From NCBI GenBank assembly GCA_945827465.1, contig CALZOH010000058.1, forward strand, positions 1-14,857: a stretch of DNA of 14,857 bases. The letters run 5' to 3'. Source of the stretch: an uncultured Prevotellaceae bacterium. Lineage in GTDB: Bacteria; Bacteroidota; Bacteroidia; Bacteroidales; Bacteroidaceae. The position numbers and the translations under genes are program-made. Of this stretch, positions 6,950 through 14,857 are shown piece by piece. Within the stretch, counting starts at the first letter, position 1; each line of letters opens with the position of its first letter. A model generated the notes under the pieces. It was given only the letters and a program-made list of their open reading frames with translations. It ran no database searches and had not been told where the DNA came from.

Positions 6950-8218
6950 ATGCAGGTGATTGCCGGGGCTATGAAAGCCCTGGCAACACTCTGTGTGTTG
7001 TTATGCTTCTCTTGTTCCAATAGCAGTACCTTGAGTGAGTTGGAGGAAGAGAATACTGATAGTACTGACCCCATGACGTTCTCCTGTCAGCTGACGCAGG
7101 GGGAGGTGATCTCACGTGCTTCCACACTTCTGACCACAGGCTTTGCCGTCAGCACTTATAAGGCGTACGCCACCAACAAGCAAAGTACGGTGATGGACTA
7201 TTATCAGGTGGAATACAAAACCGTGGGTTCTGCTTGGAACGGTACGGAACAACCGTATTGGGACTATACCGGCGTGATGGGACAATATGAAAAGTATTGG
7301 GATTATAGCCATTTCCCTTATCGCTTTCATGCCGTGGCTCCTTTCCCGACTGCCGGAGCCGTATCCATCAATGACAAAAACCTGCGCATTCAAGCTCCCT
7401 ATCAATATCAGACCTGCCTCAACGGGTCTGTACAGCCCTCCGACGAGGTTGCTGAGCCTTACATCGTAGCTCAGTTGCATCGTGATACCGACGGAAAAGA
7501 CCACGATATACTTGCACTCAATGAAGAAAACTCTCATCTGAACAATGGTTCCACCATTCGTCATCGCGAAGTGTGGATGCCGTTTCATCATCTCAATTCA
7601 AAAATTCGTTTCGCAGTCTATTCGGTAGCTCCGTGGGCAAGTGCGAACGCTCTATACATTGAAGGCTTGACAGTCAATGTCGCTTGCGACAATTTCGCCG
7701 CTACTGCTACCGGCTATCAGGCCACCTGTTCGGGAACGGGTACTGACGCAGATCCCTATAAAGGTTGGCGTATTGACCCACCTTACACATCTTCTTCCGA
7801 GGGATTTCAAGGCTTAACTTATGCAGCCAATGGCAGTCAGCTCTTCCGCTTCGATGGCGGTAAGGAAGTACCGGGCAATGACCTTCGTGAATGTCAAACG
7901 CAGAAGACGGCCTTCTTCATGCAGTGCCAAGAAGGCTTTATGCAACTTCCTCAAAAAGATATCAAGCTGTCAGTCACATTTAATGTCCGTAAGTCCGACG
8001 GTACGCTCTACCAATCTTTCACCAACGTGCCGGTTGAATACGAGTGGGATGGCACCTATCATCCTCATCATACCTGGCTTCCGGGCTACATCTACACCTA
8101 TTACCTGGTGTTGGGACGTGATGGCAATACACCCGATAAACTCAAAATAGAATTCACTTGTACCCTCACACCGTGGGACGATGTCTCCGGTAGTTTGAGT
8201 ACGGATTTAGAACAATAA
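6950..8218 (+). CDS. Single-domain fimbrillin-family lipoprotein
   Basis: This is a 422-residue lipoprotein. I start at ATG 6950, preceded by the AT-rich leader ATAACAAAT. The frame also has a GTG at 6923, which would add nine residues, and an ATG at 6971 just before the signal core. The signal peptide ends CFSC (Cys22), an imperfect lipobox. ISRA (Arg56) lies 34 residues later, with Ser in place of the usual Thr. The single fimbrillin domain shows EKYWDYSHFPYRFHAVAP, the central strand PFHHLNSKIRFAVYS and a C-terminal strand CTLTPWDDV (Trp409) only 13 residues from the end. This is the canonical one-domain layout of FimA/Mfa1-like pilins (Mfa_like_1 group). It could be a main or accessory subunit; order in the fibre cannot be read from sequence. 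It follows the previous gene by about 52 bp. Confidence 0.85.
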   Translation: MQVIAGAMKALATLCVLLCFSCSNSSTLSELEEENTDSTDPMTFSCQLTQGEVISRASTLLTTGFAVSTYKAYATNKQSTVMDYYQVEYKTVGSAWNGTEQPYWDYTGVMGQYEKYWDYSHFPYRFHAVAPFPTAGAVSINDKNLRIQAPYQYQTCLNGSVQPSDEVAEPYIVAQLHRDTDGKDHDILALNEENSHLNNGSTIRHREVWMPFHHLNSKIRFAVYSVAPWASANALYIEGLTVNVACDNFAATATGYQATCSGTGTDADPYKGWRIDPPYTSSSEGFQGLTYAANGSQLFRFDGGKEVPGNDLRECQTQKTAFFMQCQEGFMQLPQKDIKLSVTFNVRKSDGTLYQSFTNVPVEYEWDGTYHPHHTWLPGYIYTYYLVLGRDGNTPDKLKIEFTCTLTPWDDVSGSLSTDLEQ

Positions 8219-8253
8219 ACTTACAACAATAGCAATCAATAACAGATTAAAAT

Positions 8254-10551
8254 ATGAAACAGTACATCTTTACGGCAGTCCTTGCCTCAGTGCTCTTGAC
8301 CACATCCTGCTCCGATGATACAGTTGAAAATGGGATATCCGATAGCCAAAAAGAGATGATATCCTTCTCGCTCAGCGATGGCTCCATCCAAACGCGTGCC
8401 GGTTTCATCGGGGGAGATACCAAAATAGTAATGCGTATTCAAAGTAATGAGCGTGGCAATACGAGTAGTGTAAAGTATAATCGTACTTGTGCGTTGGCGG
8501 TTAAAGATGTAGACAATAATAGTACGAGTTTTTCAACTGTCGGATTCAATACCGATGATATACGTTATTGGGATGATGCACACGGAAGAAAGAGTTTACT
8601 TTCAGTGTATGCCATAGCTATACCTGATAAGCAAGATGATAATATTCTTCCGACATCTACCTTACAAGCAGGGGATAATACAGATGAGAAAGCGTGGGGG
8701 AGCAATGCTGACCACACGTTGACATGGTCGATGGATGTAGATCAGACTGTTGAAAATATTGCCAACAAAGACCTCGTATTTAGTAACAATATTAAATACG
8801 GAGGACAAAATGGAGTATATCGCTGGGATTTCAGTACTGGAAACTGGAAGTTCTCGGATAATGGAGGAACTAATCATGATCCTGGGCAAATGCTCTTTTA
8901 TCAGAATGGTGTAGATGTTACAGCGCTTCCAACGGAAGCTGCAGGTCATTTTGACCGTGGTCACATGGTGTTTAACCATGCCCTTTCCCGTATGACCATC
9001 AAATTGGAAGAAGGTACAGGTTTTAATACTACTTCAACTTCTGATTTCCAGTTTGCGACTAATACGAATATTAAGTTGTTAAATATGCCTATCAGCGGTA
9101 CTTTTAATGTGGAAAGTGGCCAGTGGGCCGTGTCACCAACAACAGGAACGATAAATACCATTGCACCGTTACAATCCTATACTACAGCTCAAGGTGAATA
9201 TCGTGCACAAATGCTTCCCGGTTACAAATTCAATAAGACAGGTACGGATAATGTGATGGAGTTTACCATTGATAACAATACGTACTATATCACCCAACAG
9301 ATGCTGTTTGAAGCTTTGACAAAAGATGCCAATGGTGATGGTGTCAAAGATGAAGGAGATGGTGATCTGATAGATCAGGCATCATCTGATGGTATAGTGA
9401 TGGAAATGGGTAAGAACTACACTTTTGCTATTAAGGTAAACAAAAAGGGAATCGAATCCATTACGGCAACTCTTGTACCCTGGTCAGATGTTAAGGCCGC
9501 AGAATTCCCCATCAAGAATGGGCATATCAACATCACGACAGCTTCAGCCACCGGTACTTCATGCAGTGATTTGTATCTCTATCGCTATGGTCAGGATATG
9601 GGTAGTATTATTACGGATGACAACTATACTGCTGTTAATTACAGTGCCAACTATCTTACTACGGGAAATATGGGTGTTCAACCTACAGAAACCTCTACAG
9701 GCTCTGGAATATGGACTACTCCTTGGTTCTTTGAGGATAATACAACAGCTTATCATATCCGTTCCATCAATAGTACTTCCTATGGAACTGGTGGAAATAA
9801 TGTGGTGAATACGACCCCTGGTAATAAGACCTATTTTAACATGTCAAATGGAACTCAAACTGCCAAAGATTATCATTGGGGAGCTCCTATGAAAGATGTC
9901 GCATTTAAATATGATGTAAATAATGGTTACACAGGTCATTTATATAAAGGTATAATGGCTATCAACGATGATCAAACCATCAATATTACAGAGTTGCACA
10001 TGATGAGTAATATTAACGTGATATTGACAACATCAACCGGATCGGACGCCGTTCAATTGAGAACCGGTGAAGGTACGACAACTTCTTATCAATGTGCTAC
10101 GGTACAACTGACCCGCCTTTATAGCAATGCACAAGTAGATATGGGTATAGGATTAGTTACTCCTTCGGGTACTTTAGCAGACAGTGAAACAATGACAGCA
10201 CCAACTGATTATTATAAGACCAATGGAACTGAAACGAATCCGTTTACGTGGGCAGTAGTGCCTCAGCCTTTGTATAGGGGTGATCAACAAACGGATTATG
10301 TGGGAATCACGATAACAACTCCTGACAATAATCAGTATTACGTGATTAAGGATTTATCTACCATTATACCTACAAGTGTGGGTTCCAGTCAGAATCAGAC
10401 AACATCGGAAGCTATTACACGTTGGTATCCGAATCATCAGTACACATATACCTTTAAAATCACCAAGAAGGGTATAGAGAATATCACATGTACGTTGGCT
10501 GATTGGTCAGTTGTTGAAGCAGGTAATAAGGATATCAACCTCGAAGACTAA
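8254..10551 (+). CDS. Two-domain fimbrillin-family lipoprotein with Ca-loop
   Basis: This is a 765-residue lipoprotein with signal peptide ending TTSC (Cys19), followed by SDD. QTRA places Arg48 29 residues after the Cys. Domain 1 (about 50-415) carries IRYWDDAHGRKSLLSVYAI, the strand MVFNHALSRMTIKL and the closing ITATLVPWSDV (Trp410). Domain 2 (about 425-765) carries the strand TPWFFEDNTTAYHIR, a KDYHWGAP block (Trp542), LHMMSNINVIL and the closing ITCTLADWSVV (Trp751). The two ends are visibly repeats: NKKGIESITATLVPW against TKKGIENITCTLADW. Only domain 1 has the Arg cleavage motif. In domain 1, residues 358-369 read DANGDGVKDEGD, a complete EF-hand/dockerin-type calcium loop (D-x-N-x-D-G-x-x-D-x-x-D) that the next paralogue lacks. 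It is closely related to the next gene, so the pair likely arose by tandem duplication. Confidence 0.87.
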   Translation: MKQYIFTAVLASVLLTTSCSDDTVENGISDSQKEMISFSLSDGSIQTRAGFIGGDTKIVMRIQSNERGNTSSVKYNRTCALAVKDVDNNSTSFSTVGFNTDDIRYWDDAHGRKSLLSVYAIAIPDKQDDNILPTSTLQAGDNTDEKAWGSNADHTLTWSMDVDQTVENIANKDLVFSNNIKYGGQNGVYRWDFSTGNWKFSDNGGTNHDPGQMLFYQNGVDVTALPTEAAGHFDRGHMVFNHALSRMTIKLEEGTGFNTTSTSDFQFATNTNIKLLNMPISGTFNVESGQWAVSPTTGTINTIAPLQSYTTAQGEYRAQMLPGYKFNKTGTDNVMEFTIDNNTYYITQQMLFEALTKDANGDGVKDEGDGDLIDQASSDGIVMEMGKNYTFAIKVNKKGIESITATLVPWSDVKAAEFPIKNGHINITTASATGTSCSDLYLYRYGQDMGSIITDDNYTAVNYSANYLTTGNMGVQPTETSTGSGIWTTPWFFEDNTTAYHIRSINSTSYGTGGNNVVNTTPGNKTYFNMSNGTQTAKDYHWGAPMKDVAFKYDVNNGYTGHLYKGIMAINDDQTINITELHMMSNINVILTTSTGSDAVQLRTGEGTTTSYQCATVQLTRLYSNAQVDMGIGLVTPSGTLADSETMTAPTDYYKTNGTETNPFTWAVVPQPLYRGDQQTDYVGITITTPDNNQYYVIKDLSTIIPTSVGSSQNQTTSEAITRWYPNHQYTYTFKITKKGIENITCTLADWSVVEAGNKDINLED
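8563..8579 (+). repeat. 17-bp identity shared with the next paralogue
   Basis: The sequence CGTTATTGGGATGATGC here is identical to 10965-10981 and encodes the conserved RYWDDA segment in both two-domain fimbrillin genes. It is the longest exact match between the two genes that I noticed. It probably reflects common ancestry under constraint, and could also act as a short recombination site. Confidence 0.6.
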
Positions 10552-10607
10552 TTCTTTTGGGTATTCTGCCATCCCCGGCTTGGGTAAAATAACAGAAACA
10601 AATCAGT

Positions 10608-12827
10608 ATGTACAATAAGATAAAACAGTTCATCTATCTCCTGTCGTTGTTGGTCTTCGTGGCCTGTTCTGACGATGCGACTACCGATATTGCTACGGGT
10701 GACAAGACTCCTATAGAACTGTCGGTGGGAGGTATGGATGATGGCGCTGCTACTCGTGCTGTCATTACGGACGGATCGGGGAAAACGCTTGTTGTTATGC
10801 CTAACGGCACGGGTATTCGTATCTCCATGAAGAGCGAGTATAATACGACATTTTCGGGTGAGTCGTGGGCTTTCCAAGGTACTCCGGCAAAGTATTGCAC
10901 GACTTGGGGTACAGCCCAAACAACGTCAGACGGTAAGGCGCTTATCAACTTTGGTAACAATATTCGTTATTGGGATGATGCCCATGCACGTTCCTCAATG
11001 CTGAGTCTTTGGGGCTTGGCAGTACCGGGTAAGACTACTTCGGAGTGGACGTGGAAGGCGACAAGCGGTGGAACAGAGGTGGTTGATAACATGCCTTGGG
11101 GAACTACCGAAACTCCCACACAAATATATTGGGCCGTAAGCGACAACCAGAACAGGGAAAGTATGGCAAAGGAAGACCTCTGCTTCAGCAATAATTTGGC
11201 AAACAATCCAGCTTCAGACAAACGGTTGAAGTTTAATTCAACGACCAGGAAGTTTGATACGGGCAAAATGATTTTCTACCATGCTTTGACCCAATTCACC
11301 ATCAATATTAAATGTGGTGATGGCTTTGTGGGTGATGGCTCTGATTTTCAGTTTACGAATTTGCCGCCTATTGCAACAGCAGACAACAGCTTTGCATTGA
11401 ACGGATTCTATGGAAAGGGAATCTTCGATGTCAAGGAGGGAGAGTTCCAAGCACTTGGTGAAAGCAATAAGGTGTCAATCTCAAGTATCTATTTGCAGAG
11501 TACTACGTATCAAAAGAAAGACGTGGGCGACTACTATGTACTGCGTGCCTACGTGCTTCCGGGTACAGACCTTCAGTCAACAAGCGTATCAGATGCTTTC
11601 TCCTTTACCATTGACAATAACAACTACAAGATCTCCATGAATGACTTGTATCAGGCAATCCAACGCAATAACACGTTAACTACCGTCTTGGGTGAAGGAA
11701 AGAAACTCTTGGCCGGTATGAATTATGAATTCACGTTCACGGTAGATAAGACGAAAATCAGTGGGATGACTGCACAAATCCAGGAATGGGGAGAAGTGAA
11801 GGCCGACAACATTACGCCCAGCAATGCCCGTATTAATCTCAAGTTAGAGGAAAGAGGAACTCCTGTTACAGAGAATGTAGATTTCTATCGTGCGTTAGAT
11901 CCCGGTAATACGGCTATTACTGATACGTATATAGGATATAATTGGAATACGGGCTACACCTTATCAGGGAATAAAGCTGAGGCAACATACGATGTAAATC
12001 AATGGAAGGTTTCCAATTGGTATTGGCCCGACAATACGTCTTTCTATCATTTCCGTGCTGTGGGAGATCAGTCAACCACTTCTCCCACTCCGCCCACACC
12101 ACCCACACCACAAACAGATGCTACGGGTGGAGACTATTTCGTGCTGACGGCCGCGGAATCACCTTACAAGGATTATACTTGGGGCGCTCCTTTCTTGGAC
12201 GATCAAGACAATGAGGTCGCCGGTTCTTTTAAATGGACGTATAGTACGCAGCACGGTTTTGATGGAAGCGGAAGTCCGCATCAAATCTATCATGGAATCG
12301 GCCCTACCAACAGTGTCATCAAGATCCTGATGTTCCACATGATGAGTGATGTAACCATCAAAATTAAGACCACGATTGGTGAAGACAAAGTGACGCTGGA
12401 TGATGGTACGAACAAGACGACTGCCGTTCTAAAGAATCTCCACACCTCCGGCAAGGTCTTGATGGGGAATGGACTGGTTCAAACAACGGGAAGTGCTGTT
12501 GATGTTACTGTGAACTTGGAAGGTTCGAGCGTTCTGTCATGGAACAATTATGGAGCCATTCCACAGGATTTGTCAAATGTGGTATTGGAAATCACAACTC
12601 CCGACAAGAACCTCTACAAGGTGGCCATGAAGGATGTGATCAGTACGAGTTACACGAATAACAATATACAGAATCCTTATTCGGCTGGTAAGATCAACTA
12701 TTGGTATCCCGGATTCAAATACGAATATACCTTCACTCTTTCCAAGAAGAAGATAGAAAACATCACGGCCACTATCCTTGATTGGGAAACGGTTACGGCC
12801 GGAGATGATAACGTGCAAATACAATAA
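10608..12827 (+). CDS. Two-domain fimbrillin-family lipoprotein with PTP loop
   Basis: This is a 739-residue lipoprotein with signal peptide ending FVAC (Cys20), then SDD. ATRA places Arg50 30 residues after the Cys. Domain 1 (about 52-398) holds IRYWDDAHARSSMLSLWGL, MIFYHALTQFTINI, the FTIDNNNYKIS strand and the closing MTAQIQEWGEV (Trp394). Domain 2 (about 405-739) holds NWYWPDNTSFYHFRA, KDYTWGAPF, FHMMSDVTIKI and the closing ITATILDWETV (Trp726). It aligns by eye with the preceding protein through both domains. Residues 493-501 are PTPPTPPTP, encoded by a 9-bp repeat, in the loop after the YHFRA strand. Where the previous protein has its calcium loop, this one has QRNNTLTTVLGEGK. The gap to the previous gene is 56 bp, with no terminator or promoter seen; the next gene starts 3 bp after the stop. 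Confidence 0.87.
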   Translation: MYNKIKQFIYLLSLLVFVACSDDATTDIATGDKTPIELSVGGMDDGAATRAVITDGSGKTLVVMPNGTGIRISMKSEYNTTFSGESWAFQGTPAKYCTTWGTAQTTSDGKALINFGNNIRYWDDAHARSSMLSLWGLAVPGKTTSEWTWKATSGGTEVVDNMPWGTTETPTQIYWAVSDNQNRESMAKEDLCFSNNLANNPASDKRLKFNSTTRKFDTGKMIFYHALTQFTINIKCGDGFVGDGSDFQFTNLPPIATADNSFALNGFYGKGIFDVKEGEFQALGESNKVSISSIYLQSTTYQKKDVGDYYVLRAYVLPGTDLQSTSVSDAFSFTIDNNNYKISMNDLYQAIQRNNTLTTVLGEGKKLLAGMNYEFTFTVDKTKISGMTAQIQEWGEVKADNITPSNARINLKLEERGTPVTENVDFYRALDPGNTAITDTYIGYNWNTGYTLSGNKAEATYDVNQWKVSNWYWPDNTSFYHFRAVGDQSTTSPTPPTPPTPQTDATGGDYFVLTAAESPYKDYTWGAPFLDDQDNEVAGSFKWTYSTQHGFDGSGSPHQIYHGIGPTNSVIKILMFHMMSDVTIKIKTTIGEDKVTLDDGTNKTTAVLKNLHTSGKVLMGNGLVQTTGSAVDVTVNLEGSSVLSWNNYGAIPQDLSNVVLEITTPDKNLYKVAMKDVISTSYTNNNIQNPYSAGKINYWYPGFKYEYTFTLSKKKIENITATILDWETVTAGDDNVQIQ
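12084..12110 (+). repeat. 9-bp Pro-Thr-Pro tandem repeat (3 units)
   Basis: Three in-frame 9-bp units (CCCACTCCG, CCCACACCA, CCCACACCA) encode PTP three times. The last two units are identical at DNA level. Copy-number change would add or remove three residues without a frameshift. Confidence 0.75.
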
Positions 12828-12830
12828 AGT

Positions 12831-14843
12831 ATGAGAGTAATACCTTCTATGATATATACCGCCTTCCTCCTCCTGCTCGTGTCAGCGTGTAGCGAGGATT
12901 CCTACCCAATTTCTTATACGGTAGGCGAGGCCGACAATGCCATCACCCTGCGTGCCGGTCTTGGTGACGAAGGGATTGGCGTGCAGACCCGAGCCACGGA
13001 AACTCCGGAGGAACACGTCAAGCATACTCCATTGACTCCCGGTGCAACAGCCATATTGAGCATCAATGGTGGGTGGACAGGACATACTCCAAATGTGGTA
13101 AGCCAGACTACCTTGGCGACGATAGGCGCAATAAGTGATAAGCACAACAGCCTCTCCATGTCTCCACAACTGTATTGGGACGATTATGGAACGGCCAATC
13201 CTGCTAATACAGCCGGGCGTGATGGCGGTCTGACCATTCTTGCAGCGTCTGCAGGGAGTACTTTCACCTCGAAAGATGCAATCTCTGAATGGACCGCATA
13301 TCCTTGGACCTTGCCAACAGACCAATACGACGGATGGGAGAATGCAGACCTCCTTACGAGTAATAACATTAAGTCAGATGCAGGTGGAACCTTAAAGTTT
13401 GATGAAGTCAAGGCAAATAATAATACGGCGAATGACCTTCTTATCTTCACCCATGCCATGAGCAAGGTGACGGTGAACCTGACGGCAGACGAGGGATTCC
13501 CTCTAACGAACGGTGACCCTTGTTTTGAAACAGATCCCAAAGTAACGCTTTTGGGCTTTACTTATAGTGGAATGGTAAATATTAAGGAGAAAGAATTATC
13601 ACCAACAACATCAGCCACCGCCAACATCCAATGTCATTTAACGAGAGGTGGTGCCGGTCAGCATGTTGCTACCTTTACGGCTCTTGTCTTTCCTGGATGC
13701 TCTTTTGGTGATGATACCGAGATAATTCATTTAGATGCTGACGGAAACAGATATATTGTGACAGCGGCAAAAATCAATGAAAAAATCGACGAAATCAATT
13801 CCGTAAAGAAGTTCGTACAAGGCAAGGATTATGTATTCAACATTATTGTTAAGAAAACCAAGATTATCATATCTGCCACCATCAAGGATTGGGTTCAGGT
13901 TGATTCAGAACCTGTAACCCCTGAAATTAATATCAGTGCAGATTATGGACAAATAGTTAGTGGTAATCCGTTTACCAAGAGTTATGACTTTTTCCGTAGT
14001 TTGACTATGGCTTCGGGTTATGATGCGGATGCAGATCGATCAGGCGTTAATCCGGCAGCAACATATACTTATGATGCTATGAATTCAACCGGTTCATGGA
14101 ATAAAACGCTTTTCTGGCCGAACCATGATACGCACTACTTTTTTAGGGGCGTGTATCCGGTTGGTCAGACGATCACAACGGATACCCAAAACAATGAAGT
14201 GATTGAGGTCACAAATAAGCCATATACTGTTGGTACAGTTCCTTCAGATCTCATGATTGCTCTACCGCGTTCTACGGGTAATTGTACCCACGACCAAGCA
14301 GTAGAGACCAATGGAATATGTGCTACGAAGGGAACCATTTATATGAACTTTGAGTATGCGATGAGTAAAGTCGAACTGCGCTTGAAGTCAGGCGGTACCC
14401 TTGGCTTAGATTATGTCGATCTTACGCAAAGGGGTACTGAGGTTGAGATTATCAATGGATATAATAAAGGTTCTATCATGTTGAAAGATGGTTTGCACGC
14501 CCCATTCACCGATGCTGATAAAGGAACTTATAAGTTGACCACGATAACGCCTGCAACCGGATTTCAATTGAATACTTTAGATGCCATCGTTCCACAGGTC
14601 TTGGCAGATGATGTACTCTTCAAGATTAAGGTGGTAAATGAGAATGGCACATCCGATATCTATACTGCTCAGGTCAATAAGATTAAAGGTGCAAAGAGTG
14701 GTGAGGCGTTAGCTCCGATTACAGAATGGCAGCATGGCGAGCATTACATCTATACCCTTGACGTAAGGAAAACGATGATTAAAGTCACTGCCACCATCAC
14801 AGATTGGGTAACGCTCACGGCAGATGAACCTATATGGATGTAA
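12831..14843 (+). CDS. Two-domain fimbrillin-family lipoprotein
   Basis: This is a 670-residue lipoprotein starting only 3 bp after the previous stop, which implies coupling. The signal peptide ends VSAC (Cys20), then SED. QTRA places Arg54 34 residues after the Cys; an extra LRA (Arg41) lies before it. Domain 1 (about 56-358) shows LYWDDYG, ADLLTSNNIK, LLIFTHAMSKVTVNL and the closing ISATIKDWVQV (Trp354). Domain 2 (about 364-670) shows YDFFRSL, KTLFWPNHDTHYFFRG, the strand FEYAMSKVELRL and the closing VTATITDWVTL (Trp659), 11 residues from the end. It shares the two-domain plan of the two genes before it but is more diverged and shorter per domain, about 300 residues each. Domain 2 lacks the DY-x-WGAP block of its paralogues. 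The stop lies 14 bases from the window edge and no terminator is visible, so the operon may continue. Confidence 0.86.
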   Translation: MRVIPSMIYTAFLLLLVSACSEDSYPISYTVGEADNAITLRAGLGDEGIGVQTRATETPEEHVKHTPLTPGATAILSINGGWTGHTPNVVSQTTLATIGAISDKHNSLSMSPQLYWDDYGTANPANTAGRDGGLTILAASAGSTFTSKDAISEWTAYPWTLPTDQYDGWENADLLTSNNIKSDAGGTLKFDEVKANNNTANDLLIFTHAMSKVTVNLTADEGFPLTNGDPCFETDPKVTLLGFTYSGMVNIKEKELSPTTSATANIQCHLTRGGAGQHVATFTALVFPGCSFGDDTEIIHLDADGNRYIVTAAKINEKIDEINSVKKFVQGKDYVFNIIVKKTKIIISATIKDWVQVDSEPVTPEINISADYGQIVSGNPFTKSYDFFRSLTMASGYDADADRSGVNPAATYTYDAMNSTGSWNKTLFWPNHDTHYFFRGVYPVGQTITTDTQNNEVIEVTNKPYTVGTVPSDLMIALPRSTGNCTHDQAVETNGICATKGTIYMNFEYAMSKVELRLKSGGTLGLDYVDLTQRGTEVEIINGYNKGSIMLKDGLHAPFTDADKGTYKLTTITPATGFQLNTLDAIVPQVLADDVLFKIKVVNENGTSDIYTAQVNKIKGAKSGEALAPITEWQHGEHYIYTLDVRKTMIKVTATITDWVTLTADEPIWM

Positions 14844-14857
14844 GTAGGATAAACGTT

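Noticed and set aside
7112..7591. Leftward open frame of about 159 codons opposite the single-domain fimbrillin gene
   Set aside because: It is antisense to conserved fimbrillin strands and has no initiation context or family likeness.
10552..10607. Internal terminator or promoter in the widest gap between the paired two-domain pilin genes
   Set aside because: The 56-bp gap shows no stable stem with a T run and no TAnnTTTG element.
1..14857. CRISPR array, tRNA/rRNA, insertion sequence or integrase gene
   Set aside because: No regularly spaced repeats, no cloverleaf-like segment, and no transposase or recombinase motifs in any plausible reading frame.

Overview
The window looks like a chromosomal stretch from a gut- or oral-type Bacteroidales bacterium (Bacteroides, Phocaeicola or Prevotella-like; genus not resolvable by eye). 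The signs are a promoter with the Bacteroidetes -7 element TAnnTTTG, starts with AT-rich leaders and no clear Shine-Dalgarno, a run of lipoproteins with acidic residues just after the lipid-attachment Cys, and protein families (DUF3575, DUF5119, fimbrillin/Mfa-like) that are characteristic of this order.

Layout. Positions 1-142 hold what may be the last codons of an upstream gene and a strong rho-independent terminator reading rightward. Positions 143-345 contain no convincing gene but carry a REP/BIME-like pair of inverted hairpins (182-300). A second hairpin (346-375) closes a leftward gene, 414-1310, for a ~298-residue lipoprotein I do not recognise. A 319-bp divergent intergenic region (1311-1629) carries a C8 tract and a good rightward promoter. 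From 1630 to the right edge, seven genes all read rightward with gaps from an ATGA overlap up to about 70 bp and no internal promoter or terminator that I can see, so they look like one operon: an OmpA-like/DUF3575 outer-membrane protein, a DUF5119 lipoprotein, and five consecutive fimbrillin-family lipoproteins.

How the genes fit together. This is best read as a type V (FimA/Mfa1-like) pilus assembly locus. All five fimbrillin proteins have a lipoprotein signal peptide and then a [ST]RA motif 29-34 residues after the lipid Cys, where the FimA-type maturation protease would cut. The DUF5119 protein is the only lipoprotein in the operon without that motif, so it is my candidate for the anchor that keeps its lipid. 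The DUF3575 protein is a candidate outer-membrane or periplasmic partner.

The unusual part is subunit architecture. The last three proteins each contain two tandem fimbrillin-like domains, each ending in a [DP]W or EW strand motif, with only one cleavage motif per protein. The first fimbrillin protein carries about four Ig-like modules after its fimbrillin domain. One protein has a canonical EF-hand/dockerin-type calcium loop inserted in its first domain, and another has a 9-bp Pro-Thr-Pro minisatellite in a loop of its second domain. No FimX-type integrase, invertible promoter or dedicated regulator is visible. The operon may continue past the right edge.
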